The notes below the pieces were generated by a model, which saw only the letters and a program-made list of their open reading frames with translations, ran no database searches and had not been told where the DNA came from. This document shows, in pieces, positions 17,247 to 26,037 of a stretch of DNA of 64,000 nucleotides. The translations under genes were made by a program, and so were the position numbers. Within the stretch, counting starts at the first letter, position 1. Every line of letters begins with the position of its first letter. Source of the DNA: Paenibacillus apiarius (GTDB lineage: Bacteria > Bacillota > Bacilli > Paenibacillales > Paenibacillaceae); contig NZ_JAFFHZ010000001.1 of assembly GCF_017052585.1 (NCBI RefSeq), positions 5,394,001-5,458,000 on the forward strand. Direction: 5' to 3'.

Positions 17247-18885
17247 CAATGTCATTAAGTTAACTACTTTAGAATCCCGATTGCCACAAGATTTATGGTA
17301 ATTGGGATTTCTCTATTGATTAGGTAGACATAAAAAATACTTCACAAAAAGAAAAAAACACTTGACAAAGCTGGGGAATCGGCGTCCAATCCTTAAAGAC
17401 ACTTTTCAAGGAGGAACGCTGAATGAAAACGACGCTTAGACCTTCAAAAATCAAGGAAATTTTATCAAACAATATCAAATCAATGGCAGCTACACTGGAT
17501 GACTATGTTAGGAGACCTGGTCACGACTTTTCAAGAAACCGAAAACTAACTTTCGAGACTATGCTTCAAATGCTAATCGGTATGGGAGGGAATAGCCTTT
17601 GTAAGGAACTCTACGAATGGTTTTCTTTTTCTAAAGATACAGCATCGGTTTCAGCCTTTGTCCAACAACGCGAAAAAATATTGCCAAGCGCTATAGAAAC
17701 CTTATTCCACAGATTTGTTGCATCATGCGATGAAAGCGTGTTGTTTAATGGGTATCGCTTATTTGCAGTAGATGGTACTGACTTACGACTGCCTACAAAT
17801 CCGAACGATTCAGAATCGTACATGAAAAATGAGAGCAATACTAAGGGGTATAATTTAGTCCATATTGACGCCATGTATGATTTGATGCGGCATGTTTATG
17901 TAGATGCGTCTGTCCAACGGAAAAAAGGGATGAACGAACACAAAGCCCTTGTCACTATGGTAGATCGATCTAATTATTCAGGAAAAGTCATAGTTATAGC
18001 AGACCGAGGCTATGAATCTTTTAATAATATAGCCCATTTTCAGGAAAAATCATGGAATTACATTATACGTTCAAAGGAGTCTTACGGAATCATTTCTAAG
18101 TTAGCTGTACCAGACCAGGCCGAGTTTGATATCCAAGTCACACTGTCGCTAACAAGACGACAAACTAAGCAAACCTTGTCCTTGTTGAAAAAAGACCCTG
18201 TCCGATATCGTTGGATACAGCCACATACAACATTTGATTATCTTTATCCAAAAGATGATCGCCTATACGATTTGTGCTTCAGAGTTGTCCGCTTTGCCAT
18301 TTCTGATGTATCATATGAAACAGTTTTTACAAATTTAGATTCCGGGAATTTCCCGCCTGATACAATTAAAGAACTCTACAATAGGCGTTGGGGCATAGAG
18401 ACCTCCTTCCGAGAACTCAAATATGCTGTAGGGCTAGTGAATCTACATAGTAAAAAGCCGAGTTCCATGCTACAAGAAGTATTTTCTCGTTTCATCCTTT
18501 ACAACTTCTCTGCCTTAATTGCACATCAAGCTCAGATTCCCAATGAAGCAACCAAGCGAATCAACTTCTCGGCTGCGATGCTTATTTGTAGGCAATATTT
18601 TAGGGATAAACTCTCAGAAGATAGTCTTCTTGATCTGATTGCAAAACATCTATCTCTAATACGGAAAGGCAGAAAATTCCCACGATTCCAAAACCCAATA
18701 TCTGCTGTTGGGTTTACCTGTAGGGTATCATAGACAACTCCAAGTTGAGAGTGACTACGTCACAGATGCAGGTAGTGCATCTGTATTTGTCATGCCAGAA
18801 ATATAAAATTAGCGGACGACTAAGCTTATAGTCATTCACCAATTTTACATCCGCAGGTCATTACTCTATTAACTTAATGACATTG
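17247..18885 (+). mobile_element. IS4-family insertion sequence, complete
   Basis: The 1639-bp element has perfect 17-bp terminal inverted repeats CAATGTCATTAAGTTAA (17247-17263 and complement at 18869-18885) and a 10-bp direct target duplication CCCTTACGGT (17237-17246 and 18886-18895). It contains one transposase gene. Repeat and duplication are intact, so insertion is recent and the element may be active. Confidence 0.95.
17423..18733 (+). CDS. IS4-family DDE transposase
   Basis: A 436-residue transposase, start ATG 17423 behind AAGGAGG. The catalytic acidic triad is visible as AVDGTDLR (near residue 115), IADRGYES (near 195) and the Glu in YNRRWGIETSFRELK (near 330); the last is the Y-x2-R-x3-E-x6-K signature of the IS4 family. 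Length and full frame indicate an intact gene inside an element with perfect ends. Confidence 0.95.
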   Translation: MKTTLRPSKIKEILSNNIKSMAATLDDYVRRPGHDFSRNRKLTFETMLQMLIGMGGNSLCKELYEWFSFSKDTASVSAFVQQREKILPSAIETLFHRFVASCDESVLFNGYRLFAVDGTDLRLPTNPNDSESYMKNESNTKGYNLVHIDAMYDLMRHVYVDASVQRKKGMNEHKALVTMVDRSNYSGKVIVIADRGYESFNNIAHFQEKSWNYIIRSKESYGIISKLAVPDQAEFDIQVTLSLTRRQTKQTLSLLKKDPVRYRWIQPHTTFDYLYPKDDRLYDLCFRVVRFAISDVSYETVFTNLDSGNFPPDTIKELYNRRWGIETSFRELKYAVGLVNLHSKKPSSMLQEVFSRFILYNFSALIAHQAQIPNEATKRINFSAAMLICRQYFRDKLSEDSLLDLIAKHLSLIRKGRKFPRFQNPISAVGFTCRVS

Positions 18886-18937
18886 CCCTTACGGTAGACA
18901 GGTGAAATAATAAAGCCTGTGTAAGGGGAGCTTTTTT

Positions 18938-19615
18938 ATGCCTAATAAAAAATATGATGCGTCAGAGAAACTCGTTATCATTGGTGAAATCGAAAGTGGC
19001 GAAATTGGTGTTAAGGCTGCAGTTAAGAAATACGGTATCAGCAAAACGACTTTGGTGAAATGGCGTCGTCGTTACAAGGTGTATGGTTATGAGGGGTTAG
19101 AAAAACAAAACCATAATCGAAGTTATAGTGCTGAGCTTAAGCTCCAAGCGGTGAAGGATTACATAGAGGGAGGATTGTCCCAATATCAGATCATCGATAA
19201 ATACAAGATTGCAAGTAGAACGCAGCTTTCCAACTGGATTAAGGAGTATAATCGTCATAGCAGCTTAAAAGCTTATTCAGGAGGAGCGAAAGCAATGACG
19301 AAGGGGCGTTCAACGACTTGGCAGGAACGGATCGATATTGTGCAATACTGTCTTGCTCATCAGCATGACTACCGTAAGACAGCGGACCATTTTCAGGTCT
19401 CCTACCAGCAAGTCTACCAATGGGTGAAGAAGTTTGAAGAGGGCGGTCATGATGCGTTAAAGGATGGTCGGGGAAGAAAGAAAGCGCCGGAGGAATTAAC
19501 AGAGGCCGATCGTCAAAAACTCGAGATGAAAAAGATGGAATATGAAATCGAGCGGCTTCGGGCGGAGAATGCATTTCTAAAAAAGTTACGGGAATTCCAA
19601 AGGAGGCGAAGCTAA
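18938..19615 (+). CDS. IS3-family transposase OrfA
   Basis: A 225-residue OrfA with two helix-turn-helix units (KYGISKTTLVKWRRRY near residue 30 and HFQVSYQQVYQWVKKF near residue 150) that bind the element ends, and a C-terminal leucine-zipper-like helix (KKMEYEIERLRAENAFLKKL) for multimerisation. The start ATG 18938 follows AAGGGGAGC. In-frame reading ends at 19615; a slippery heptamer at 19579-19585 allows a -1 shift into orfB to make OrfAB. Confidence 0.93.
   Translation: MPNKKYDASEKLVIIGEIESGEIGVKAAVKKYGISKTTLVKWRRRYKVYGYEGLEKQNHNRSYSAELKLQAVKDYIEGGLSQYQIIDKYKIASRTQLSNWIKEYNRHSSLKAYSGGAKAMTKGRSTTWQERIDIVQYCLAHQHDYRKTADHFQVSYQQVYQWVKKFEEGGHDALKDGRGRKKAPEELTEADRQKLEMKKMEYEIERLRAENAFLKKLREFQRRRS
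19579..19585 (+). promoter_or_regulatory. programmed -1 frameshift heptamer A AAA AAG
   Basis: In the orfA frame the bases read A AAA AAG, the standard slippery heptamer of IS3 elements. The -1 frame is open from 19546 through orfB, so slippage gives a fused OrfAB transposase. Confidence 0.85.
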
Positions 19616-19671
19616 GCCAATACCGTCAAGAGAACGTCTATCTTGCTATTCAAGCGCTTCAGGAAGAAGCG

Positions 19672-20493
19672 TTGTTCAGCGTTCAGCTTCTGTGTGAAAT
19701 TGCAGGCATTTCACGTTCAAGCTATTACAAGTGGCTAAATCGCAAGCCCAGTTCGCATGAGCAGGAAAATGCAGAACTGACGCATGTCATGATGTCCATT
19801 TATGAGAAAGCCGAGCGTACCTTTGGATACCGTCAATTGACGTTGCACATGCGCCGCCAAACGGGAAAAACGATTAACCAAAAGCGCGTGTACCGGCTGA
19901 TGAAGATACAAGGAATTCAATCCGTCATCCGGAGGAAGAAAAAGAGATATGCGAGATCCACTCCACAGCAGGTGGCGGAGAACGTGCTGAACCGCAAATT
20001 CACGGCAGATGCGCCAAATGAAAAGTGGGTTACGGATGTGACGGAATTCAAGTACGGCAATGGCCAAAAAGCGTATCTAAGCGCTATTCTCGACCTTCAT
20101 GATAAATCCATCGTCTCCTATGTATTCGGGCGTTCCAATAACAATCCTCTTGTATTTCAGACGTTGAAACGGGCCTTGCAAGAAGCACCAAGAAGCAAGC
20201 CCATGCTTCATAGCGACCGGGGTTTCCAATATACCTCTCTGGACTTCAAGAAGCTCTTGGACGACAACAAAATGACTCAGAGTATGTCCCGTGTTGGACG
20301 ATGTATCGATAACGGTCCAATGGAATCTTTCTGGGGAACTCTAAAATGTGAGAAGTATTATTTACACACCTATCATACCTTTGAGGAGCTCGAGAGGGAC
20401 ATCCAGGCCTACATCCACTTTTACAATTACGAACGATTACAAGCAAAACTAAACGGCCTCAGTCCGATGGAATTCAGGACCAAAGCCGCTTAA
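19672..20493 (+). CDS. IS3-family transposase OrfB (rve integrase domain)
   Basis: OrfB is made mainly as the C-terminal part of OrfAB: its frame is already open from 19546 and reads KLSQYRQENVYLAIQALQEE before the first ATG at 19672. The rve catalytic triad is visible as NEKWVTDVTEF, LHSDRGFQYT and the Glu of NGPMESFWGTLKCE. An HTH_21-type region (ERTFGYRQLTLHMRRQTGK) precedes it. The C-terminus RLQAKLNGLSPMEFR is typical of the IS150 group. Intact. Confidence 0.93.
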   Translation: MFSVQLLCEIAGISRSSYYKWLNRKPSSHEQENAELTHVMMSIYEKAERTFGYRQLTLHMRRQTGKTINQKRVYRLMKIQGIQSVIRRKKKRYARSTPQQVAENVLNRKFTADAPNEKWVTDVTEFKYGNGQKAYLSAILDLHDKSIVSYVFGRSNNNPLVFQTLKRALQEAPRSKPMLHSDRGFQYTSLDFKKLLDDNKMTQSMSRVGRCIDNGPMESFWGTLKCEKYYLHTYHTFEELERDIQAYIHFYNYERLQAKLNGLSPMEFRTKAA

Positions 20494-20575
20494 TTAATTT
20501 TTATTTTTTGTACTGTCTACTTGACGGGGTGCAGTTCACCTTCCGGGACAGCCCCATTGCTTCATCCTGCAGGCT

Positions 20576-22051
20576 CTATGACATTTTGGCCGCAGACATA
20601 CGGTTTCCATATGCATCGCGATGCTCGATGGTTATCGAGCCTTGATTGTCTCTCGTAAATATAATCCGCTCGTCTATATGCTTGGCGGTGAACGTCGTTC
20701 CATGTTCATTTGCGGAGATGGGAACGATTTCGTATTTGTACCAGGCCCCATGCCGTTTGGCCATCTGCAAGTACAGCTTCTGTCCTTCTTCGGTGATGAT
20801 GATGGTTCGGCCGGGATGAATGCCGAACTCTTGGAATCGGTTCACGTAAACGCCAACCGCGATTTCCGACGTTCCGAGCCGGGACAAGCTCGCGAACGCT
20901 TCTTGCCACTGAATGTCCGCGTCGTGGGGGCCGTCCTGCTCCGCCCGTTCATATATTCCCGGATACAGCCCCATTTCCCCGGCGGCGAGCTCGATGGCTG
21001 TCATCGTAGCCGGTACGGCGAGTTCTTCGCCGAACACGATTCTGGCCAAGTCGCCGCTTACCCGCTCTACCGGCGTAATGTTCACGTTGCTGAGCACGAT
21101 AACGACGAGCTCGTCATTGACGAATCGGTTGAAATCGGCGCAGAAGCCATTCATCGTGCCGTGATGAGCGGCGCGTTTGCGCTTTGTGCCGCCTATCATT
21201 TCTTCAGTGACGACCCAGCCGTAACCGCCGAATATTGGGGAGTATGGCCCGAATATGTGGCGCAGCGACTCATGGCTGATAAGGGCTTCCGTATACAACG
21301 CGCGATCCCATTTATATAAATCCGCAATCGTGGAATACATTCCGCCTCCGCCCAGTGAAATGGACATGTCGACGTACTCGGCTGGAATGATCTCGCCGCA
21401 CACCGAGTAACCGGAGGCAAAATGCTTCAGCAGCGTCCGGCCGTTCTCGACTCCCGAATCCTTCATTCCCAGAGGGAGGCAGATCCGTTTGGCAATATAA
21501 TCGGCGAATGACAGGCCGGATACTTTTTCAATGACGGCGCTCAGCAAGATGAAAGAGGAACTGGTGTAGCTTGTCCGTTCACCCGGAACGAATTGCAGCG
21601 GTTCATGTTGAAAAGACGCTATCGTTTGCTCTATCGGCGAATATAGCCGCATCGTGCGTTCCCAATAATCAGGCAGCCCGGCATAATCGGGAATGCCTGA
21701 GGTATGTGTCAGGAGGTGATGGAGCGTAATCTCGTCTCCGCGCGGATAACCGGGCAGATAGCCGCTGATGGCATCATGGACGGAGAGCAGACCCAGCTCC
21801 TGCAGCTGCATGATGGCGAGCGCGGTGAAGCCTTTGGTTATGGAGCCGATGCGGAATTTGGTATGCGGCGAATTTGGCGCCTCATGTTCCCAATTAGCCA
21901 TGCCGTATCCGTCGCACAATAGGATATTCCCCTGGTGGGCGACAAGCGCGGCTCCGTTGAAGTGACCGTTTCGGGAAAGAGCGTTCATATACTGCTTCAA
22001 ATATAAAGCCGTCCCTTGTATGGATACGGTGGTATGTTTTTTATTTTTCAT
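20576..22051 (-). CDS. serine hydrolase of the beta-lactamase class C / DD-peptidase-like family
   Basis: A 491-residue protein from ATG 22051, chosen because AGGAGG lies just upstream; a longer in-frame start at 22189 has no such site. The nucleophile motif SxxK is SITK in KFRIGSITKGFTALAIMQL. The second motif is YTS in place of the usual YSN, and the third HxG-type motif is in HHGTMNGF. No signal peptide is evident, so the protein may be cytoplasmic. A C-terminal domain of about 140 residues follows the catalytic domain. Members include esterases, D-amino acid peptidases and PBP4*-like proteins; the substrate cannot be told. The IS3 element ends 37 bp beyond its stop. Confidence 0.82.
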   Translation of the reverse strand: MKNKKHTTVSIQGTALYLKQYMNALSRNGHFNGAALVAHQGNILLCDGYGMANWEHEAPNSPHTKFRIGSITKGFTALAIMQLQELGLLSVHDAISGYLPGYPRGDEITLHHLLTHTSGIPDYAGLPDYWERTMRLYSPIEQTIASFQHEPLQFVPGERTSYTSSSFILLSAVIEKVSGLSFADYIAKRICLPLGMKDSGVENGRTLLKHFASGYSVCGEIIPAEYVDMSISLGGGGMYSTIADLYKWDRALYTEALISHESLRHIFGPYSPIFGGYGWVVTEEMIGGTKRKRAAHHGTMNGFCADFNRFVNDELVVIVLSNVNITPVERVSGDLARIVFGEELAVPATMTAIELAAGEMGLYPGIYERAEQDGPHDADIQWQEAFASLSRLGTSEIAVGVYVNRFQEFGIHPGRTIIITEEGQKLYLQMAKRHGAWYKYEIVPISANEHGTTFTAKHIDERIIFTRDNQGSITIEHRDAYGNRMSAAKMS

Positions 22052-22396
22052 TCGTGCATTCCTCCTGATTTCAATCTGGTGAAGGAGCACATCAGGGGCA
22101 AAGTACAAAGGAGTGGAAACGGAGATGAAAATAAAAAAGCGGAACGACTCATCGTCTGATCCGCAGCAGTTGAACTCAATTGCGTACACCCTGCGCTCCT
22201 GTAAAGGTCAAAATGGACAGATTTACCCCTTGGATTGTTAGCGCACCAAAAAATAAATCGACATCCATCGTTGATATGACGCTCTACAGCATTGCTGGCA
22301 TACGTGAATCTCCTTCCAAATATCTCCGTGTATGTATCATATAACAGAATCGAAGCGATGGAAAGCGTTTTAATCGCACAGATTCCAGCTTTTTAG
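22052..22396. other. intergenic region between two minus-strand genes
   Basis: Contains the ribosome binding site of the serine hydrolase (AGGAGG at 22061-22066 on the minus strand). I see no gene, no clear terminator for the upstream lipoprotein gene and no convincing operator. Confidence 0.4.
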
Positions 22397-23065
22397 TTAA
22401 TCCTTAATCTTCTCTAGCACGCTTCCGAATAATAATTGAGCATTCGTATATCCGCCGCCAGTATTCTCAAATGAATATCCGCCTAGAGGGAGGCCCGCCA
22501 CAGATACGTAATCTTCTTCAAGCACATCATACGAACCAAATAAAAAGACCGTGAAAAAGTTAAAGTCTTCATCGCCTACAAGAACAGTAGTTAGATTTGT
22601 GCTTTCATCGTACTCTTCTTCTGAAATCTGAACGACTGCTCCCTTGAATGTTACGAGCTGCGACAAAAAAGGACGAATGTTTTTGTTCAGTTCTTTATTA
22701 TTTAATTTTTTTGCTAACGATTTTACTTTCTGCACCGATTCCGCGGTTGGATCGAAGAAGAATTGAGGGTTGTTATCGATGAATTCCGCCCCTTCATCCG
22801 TTATGGAAATAACCCCATCGCTTATGGAATCTGCAACAAAATCGACGTGGTCGGACAAAGTAATTTCCTCATTGCTGGAAGGGGAGTCATCAAGTTCCGC
22901 TTGCTTGCTCTTCAGTTCCTCCAACTCGCGTTTTAACTTCTGATTCTCTTCCTCGATATCTTGTTTGGCGGAATTCGTTGTGAGAGTGTCGTTTCTTTTC
23001 TCTCCACAGGCAGTAAGCATGGTTGCGCAAATTACAAGAACTACAATAATTGCAAACTTCTTCAT
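22397..23065 (-). CDS. lipoprotein of unknown function with coiled coil
   Basis: A 222-residue predicted lipoprotein. From ATG 23065 the protein begins with a classic type II signal peptide ending in the lipobox LTAC (MKKFAIIVVLVICATM, then LTACGEK), so it would be anchored outside the membrane. In-frame ATGs further upstream (23095, 23152) would only lengthen the start. A Glu/Lys-rich coiled coil (EEENQKLKRELEELKSKQAE) follows, then an acidic C-terminal domain of about 150 residues without a known motif. The ribosome binding site is weak. It is divergent from the T-box-controlled brnQ. No family recognised. Confidence 0.7.
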   Translation of the reverse strand: MKKFAIIVVLVICATMLTACGEKRNDTLTTNSAKQDIEEENQKLKRELEELKSKQAELDDSPSSNEEITLSDHVDFVADSISDGVISITDEGAEFIDNNPQFFFDPTAESVQKVKSLAKKLNNKELNKNIRPFLSQLVTFKGAVVQISEEEYDESTNLTTVLVGDEDFNFFTVFLFGSYDVLEEDYVSVAGLPLGGYSFENTGGGYTNAQLLFGSVLEKIKD

Positions 23066-23369
23066 GTCTGAATACAACCTCGAAAGTATCCCCATCGGCT
23101 GGGGTATTTGCTCATACTTGATGCTGATTATTATCTTATTAACCGCTGCCAAGCGGTAAATCGGCAGTGATGTTCATCACCCCGGATTAAGACCAAGTAT
23201 AACAAAACAAGGCGTGGTATGATCGTTTTTAGATGAAACAAGCTTTCATCATTCATTTTTTGGAGCCGAAGGAATGGAAAGCGCGTCAGGTATTGACAAT
23301 GTGTATAATTGTCATTTGACAGTTGTCCCAATGCATGTGAAAATAGTATACAAACTTTACGATATGAAC

Positions 23370-23628
23370 TTCGGCGACGAGAATAGTAAGTGATGGGCTG
23401 TTCCACAGAGAGTTGGCGTATTGCTGCAAGCCAATGTCCAGCGCATGACCGAATGTCCTCTCCGAGAAGCAAAGCTGAACGACAGTAAGCTTTGCCGGAA
23501 TCCTCCGTTACCAGGAATGCGTGCATAGTCACGTCATGAGCTGCAACATACAGATCCATACGCAATATTGTTGAATTTGGGTGGTAACGCGGGTGCATAC
23601 CCGTCCCTTTCTAGGGACGGGTTTTTTT
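23370..23628 (+). promoter_or_regulatory. T-box riboswitch leader of brnQ
   Basis: The conserved T-box TGGGTGGTAACGCGG lies at 23578-23592 and is followed directly by a strong terminator. Upstream are other T-box landmarks: AGTA (23385-23388) with a GAA (23451-23453) opposite it in a stem formed roughly by 23389-23400 and 23440-23450, and a GCTG-like apical part. The triplet placed like a specifier after GAA-N is GTC (23455-23457), a valine codon, which fits a branched-chain amino acid transporter. Uncharged tRNA would pair with the T-box, block the terminator and switch brnQ on. The leader itself is certain, the specifier tentative. Confidence 0.88.
23599..23628 (+). terminator. regulated terminator of the T-box leader
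   Basis: ACCCGTCCC pairs with GGGACGGGT around CTTTCTA, followed by TTTTTTT. The 5' arm overlaps the antiterminator region, as expected for a T-box switch. Confidence 0.9.
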
Positions 23629-23659
23629 GATCTCATGCAAATATCAGGGGGAGAGCAGA

Positions 23660-25006
23660 TTGAATCAATCATTAACTAAGAAACATATCTTTTTTACGGG
23701 ACTGATGCTGTTTTCATTGTTCTTCGGGGCAGGAAACCTTATCTTTCCGCCCATTTTGGGACAACAAGCGGGAGACAGCTTCATTCCCGCAATTATAGGA
23801 TTTATTTTGACGGGAGTAGGCTTGCCGCTGCTCGCCGTCATCGCAATCGCGTTGTCCGGACGCGATATGCAGCATTTGGCCGGGCAGGTGAGTCCGCGGT
23901 TCGGCATATTTTTTGCCATCGTCGTCTATGTGTCGCTTGGGCCTGCTATGGGGATACCGCGCGTCGCCAACGTGGCGTATGAAATGGGCTTCAGCTCGTT
24001 CCTGACAGCTCACCAAGCATCCAATCCATGGATTTTGTTCCTCTATACGCTCATCTTCTTCATCGCCGTGTTCTGGCTGAGTCTCAATCCTTCGAAGCTT
24101 GTCGAGCGCATCGGAAGCTGGCTTACGCCCATGCTGCTGTTGTCGATCGCGCTCTTGTTCATCGGCGGGGTGCTGTATCCGATCGGAGAAGGAGGACCGG
24201 CTATCAATGAGTATGTCGAGTCGCCCGGATTCAAAGGTTTCATGAATGGCTATCTGACCATGGACACCATTGCGGCGCTGGCCTTCGGCATCATCGTGCT
24301 GAATTCGATACGCGCCCAAGGAGTCACAGAGAAACGGGCCGTCGCGAAAGCGGCCATTCAAGCCGGCCTCATTGCCGGTATCGGGCTGTCGCTTGTCTAT
24401 GCAGCGCTTGGATACTTGGGCGTCACCAGCGTATCGCTCGGGTATTTCAAGAATGGAGGCCAATTGCTGACCGATGTCGTGATGAACCTGTTCGGCCGTT
24501 CCGGGCTGATTCTGCTCGCTGTCATCGTTACGCTGGCTTGTCTCACGACGTGCATTGGGCTCGTTTCCGCTTGCAGCCAGTATTTTGCAACCTTGATGAA
24601 AGGGATGGCATACAATCGGATTGCGCTGTTCATCTGTTTATTGGGATTGCTGGTAGCCAATCTCGGATTGAACAAAATTCTCTCGATTTCCGAGCCGATC
24701 TTACTTGTCATTTATCCGGTAGCCATCGTGTTGATCCTATTGTCTTTCGTTCATAAATGGTTTGGCGGTTATTCCCAAGTCTACGCGGGGGCGCTTATCG
24801 GAACCGTTCTAATCAGCTTGTTCGACGGCTTGAAAGGAGCGAAAGTTCCCATCGAATTCGCCTTGCCGGTACTGCGGCATATCCCTCTATATTCGGAAGG
24901 GATCGGGTGGTTCATTCCGGCGCTGGCCGGCGGTGCCATTGGTTATGTGATAGGAAAACTTATTGCGGCTCGTGGAAAACAGTCATTCAATCCTACTAAA
25001 AATTGA
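23660..25006 (+). CDS. brnQ: branched-chain amino acid:cation symporter BrnQ
   Basis: A 448-residue LIVCS-family importer of leucine, isoleucine and valine coupled to sodium or protons, in the cytoplasmic membrane. The start is likely TTG 23660 (NQSLTKKHIFFTGLMLFSLF) behind GGGGGAG; upstream codons to 23627 lie within the leader. Twelve hydrophobic segments are visible. The family N-terminal signature LFSLFFGAGNLIFPPILG is present at residues about 17-34, and the conserved GPAMGIPRVANVAYEMG near residue 100. The gene is controlled by the T-box leader. It is monocistronic as far as can be seen. Confidence 0.93.
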   Translation: MNQSLTKKHIFFTGLMLFSLFFGAGNLIFPPILGQQAGDSFIPAIIGFILTGVGLPLLAVIAIALSGRDMQHLAGQVSPRFGIFFAIVVYVSLGPAMGIPRVANVAYEMGFSSFLTAHQASNPWILFLYTLIFFIAVFWLSLNPSKLVERIGSWLTPMLLLSIALLFIGGVLYPIGEGGPAINEYVESPGFKGFMNGYLTMDTIAALAFGIIVLNSIRAQGVTEKRAVAKAAIQAGLIAGIGLSLVYAALGYLGVTSVSLGYFKNGGQLLTDVVMNLFGRSGLILLAVIVTLACLTTCIGLVSACSQYFATLMKGMAYNRIALFICLLGLLVANLGLNKILSISEPILLVIYPVAIVLILLSFVHKWFGGYSQVYAGALIGTVLISLFDGLKGAKVPIEFALPVLRHIPLYSEGIGWFIPALAGGAIGYVIGKLIAARGKQSFNPTKN

Positions 25007-25100
25007 CAATGATTCCGCGGCCGTGATACGCTGTTGGCAGATATCTGAGCAATAACGGAATTTGTGATACATGTCGATGGCGCAGGGGAGGAATCGGTGC

Positions 25101-25985
25101 ATGAAGCAAGTTGTCGTAACTATGAAAAGACTGAACGAATGCACATTTGATCAAGGATTGCAGCTATGGAACGAAGGGTTTGCAGGATACTTTTCTGATA
25201 TGACCCGCAATCTGGAACAGCATCTCACTCACATAAGCATGAATGGCATACAGCCGCATCTATCTGTCGTCGCTTACGCGGACGATCAGCCCGCTGGATT
25301 CGTGCTTATTGCGGTTCGTACCGTGCGCGGCAAGACATTGGCCTGGAACGGGGGAACCGGAGTGGTTCCTGCCTATCGCGGTCACGGCATTGCCAAAGCA
25401 ATGATGGACGAAGCGGTCCGCCTCCTCCGGGAGCAGGGGGTTCATACCGCCTATTTGGAGGTTTTCGCCGAAAATGACAAGGCCATCCGCGCATACCGGC
25501 ATGTTGGATTTCAGATCGTCGACCGGTTAATCGGCATGCGGCATAACGGGAGCCTCGACACCGGCGCTTTCGGGAACGATCTATCCAATCCGTACCGTCT
25601 GCAGTGGGGGAGACCCGTCGAAGCGGCTGACCTGCCTTTTTACAAGGAGGCAGCGGCGTGGTCGTCTCAATGGCACAACATACGCGAAGGACATAGTCTT
25701 ATCGTCTATGATTCTGAAGGAAATGCTGCGGCGTACGCTCTTTTTAAACAGACGGCAGACGAATACGGGAAATTAAACTCCATGGTGCTGTATCAGTGCG
25801 AAGCCGCTTCAGGCCGTACAGACAAGGATGCGTTGTACCGGGCGATGTTGGAGGAAGTGTTTGGGCCGAATTATGCTGAATGCGACCGGTTGGTATACAA
25901 TGTTTCTTTCGAACCGGAAATGATCGGCTTGCTGCAGGAAGCGGGCTTTACGACGATTTATGAGCAAAATTTGATGCAACTTTAA
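25101..25985 (+). CDS. two-domain GNAT-family N-acetyltransferase
   Basis: A 294-residue protein from ATG 25101 behind GGGGAGGAA; ATG 25071 is in frame but has a poorer site. The first half is a complete GNAT domain with the acetyl-CoA loop VVPAYRGHGIAKAMMDEA and a typical motif B (EVFAENDKAIRAYRHVGF). The second half (from about residue 160) resembles a degenerate GNAT fold without the loop, as in several tandem GNATs. Substrate unknown. It lies 95 bp after brnQ and ends with its own terminator. Confidence 0.85.
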   Translation: MKQVVVTMKRLNECTFDQGLQLWNEGFAGYFSDMTRNLEQHLTHISMNGIQPHLSVVAYADDQPAGFVLIAVRTVRGKTLAWNGGTGVVPAYRGHGIAKAMMDEAVRLLREQGVHTAYLEVFAENDKAIRAYRHVGFQIVDRLIGMRHNGSLDTGAFGNDLSNPYRLQWGRPVEAADLPFYKEAAAWSSQWHNIREGHSLIVYDSEGNAAAYALFKQTADEYGKLNSMVLYQCEAASGRTDKDALYRAMLEEVFGPNYAECDRLVYNVSFEPEMIGLLQEAGFTTIYEQNLMQL

Positions 25986-26003
25986 GATTCCCCGACAAGC
26001 TTA

Positions 26004-26037
26004 GGTCAGCCAGAGCAATCTGGCTGGCCTTTTTTTG
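26004..26037 (+). terminator. Rho-independent terminator
   Basis: GGTCAGCCAG pairs with CTGGCTGGCC around AGCAAT and is followed by TTTTTTT, 19 bases after the GNAT stop. Confidence 0.92.

Larger units (their letters stand above)
17227..20538 (+). mobile_element. IS3 family (IS150 group) element, carrying a nested IS4-type insertion
   Basis: The outer ends are TGATATGCTCCCC (from 17227) and the complement of its partner ending GGGGTGCAGTTCA (20538): imperfect inverted repeats with terminal TG...CA, continuing to GTAGACAG on both sides once the nested element is removed. CCTT flanks the element at 17223-17226 and 20539-20542, a 4-bp target duplication. Genes orfA and orfB (18938-20493) encode the DDE transposase. 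The IS4-type element at 17247-18885 sits 20 bp inside the left end. Without it the element would be about 1.66 kb, somewhat long for IS150 but in range. Confidence 0.88.

Noticed and set aside
22357..22373. cre-like GGAAAGCGTTTTAA before the serine hydrolase
   Set aside because: The spacing of the conserved CG relative to TG is off by one base from the consensus.
23293..23349. Promoter for the brnQ leader (TTGACA at 23293 and 23316, TATAAT at 23304)
   Set aside because: The hexamers are present but no pair has the right spacing, so I did not call a promoter.
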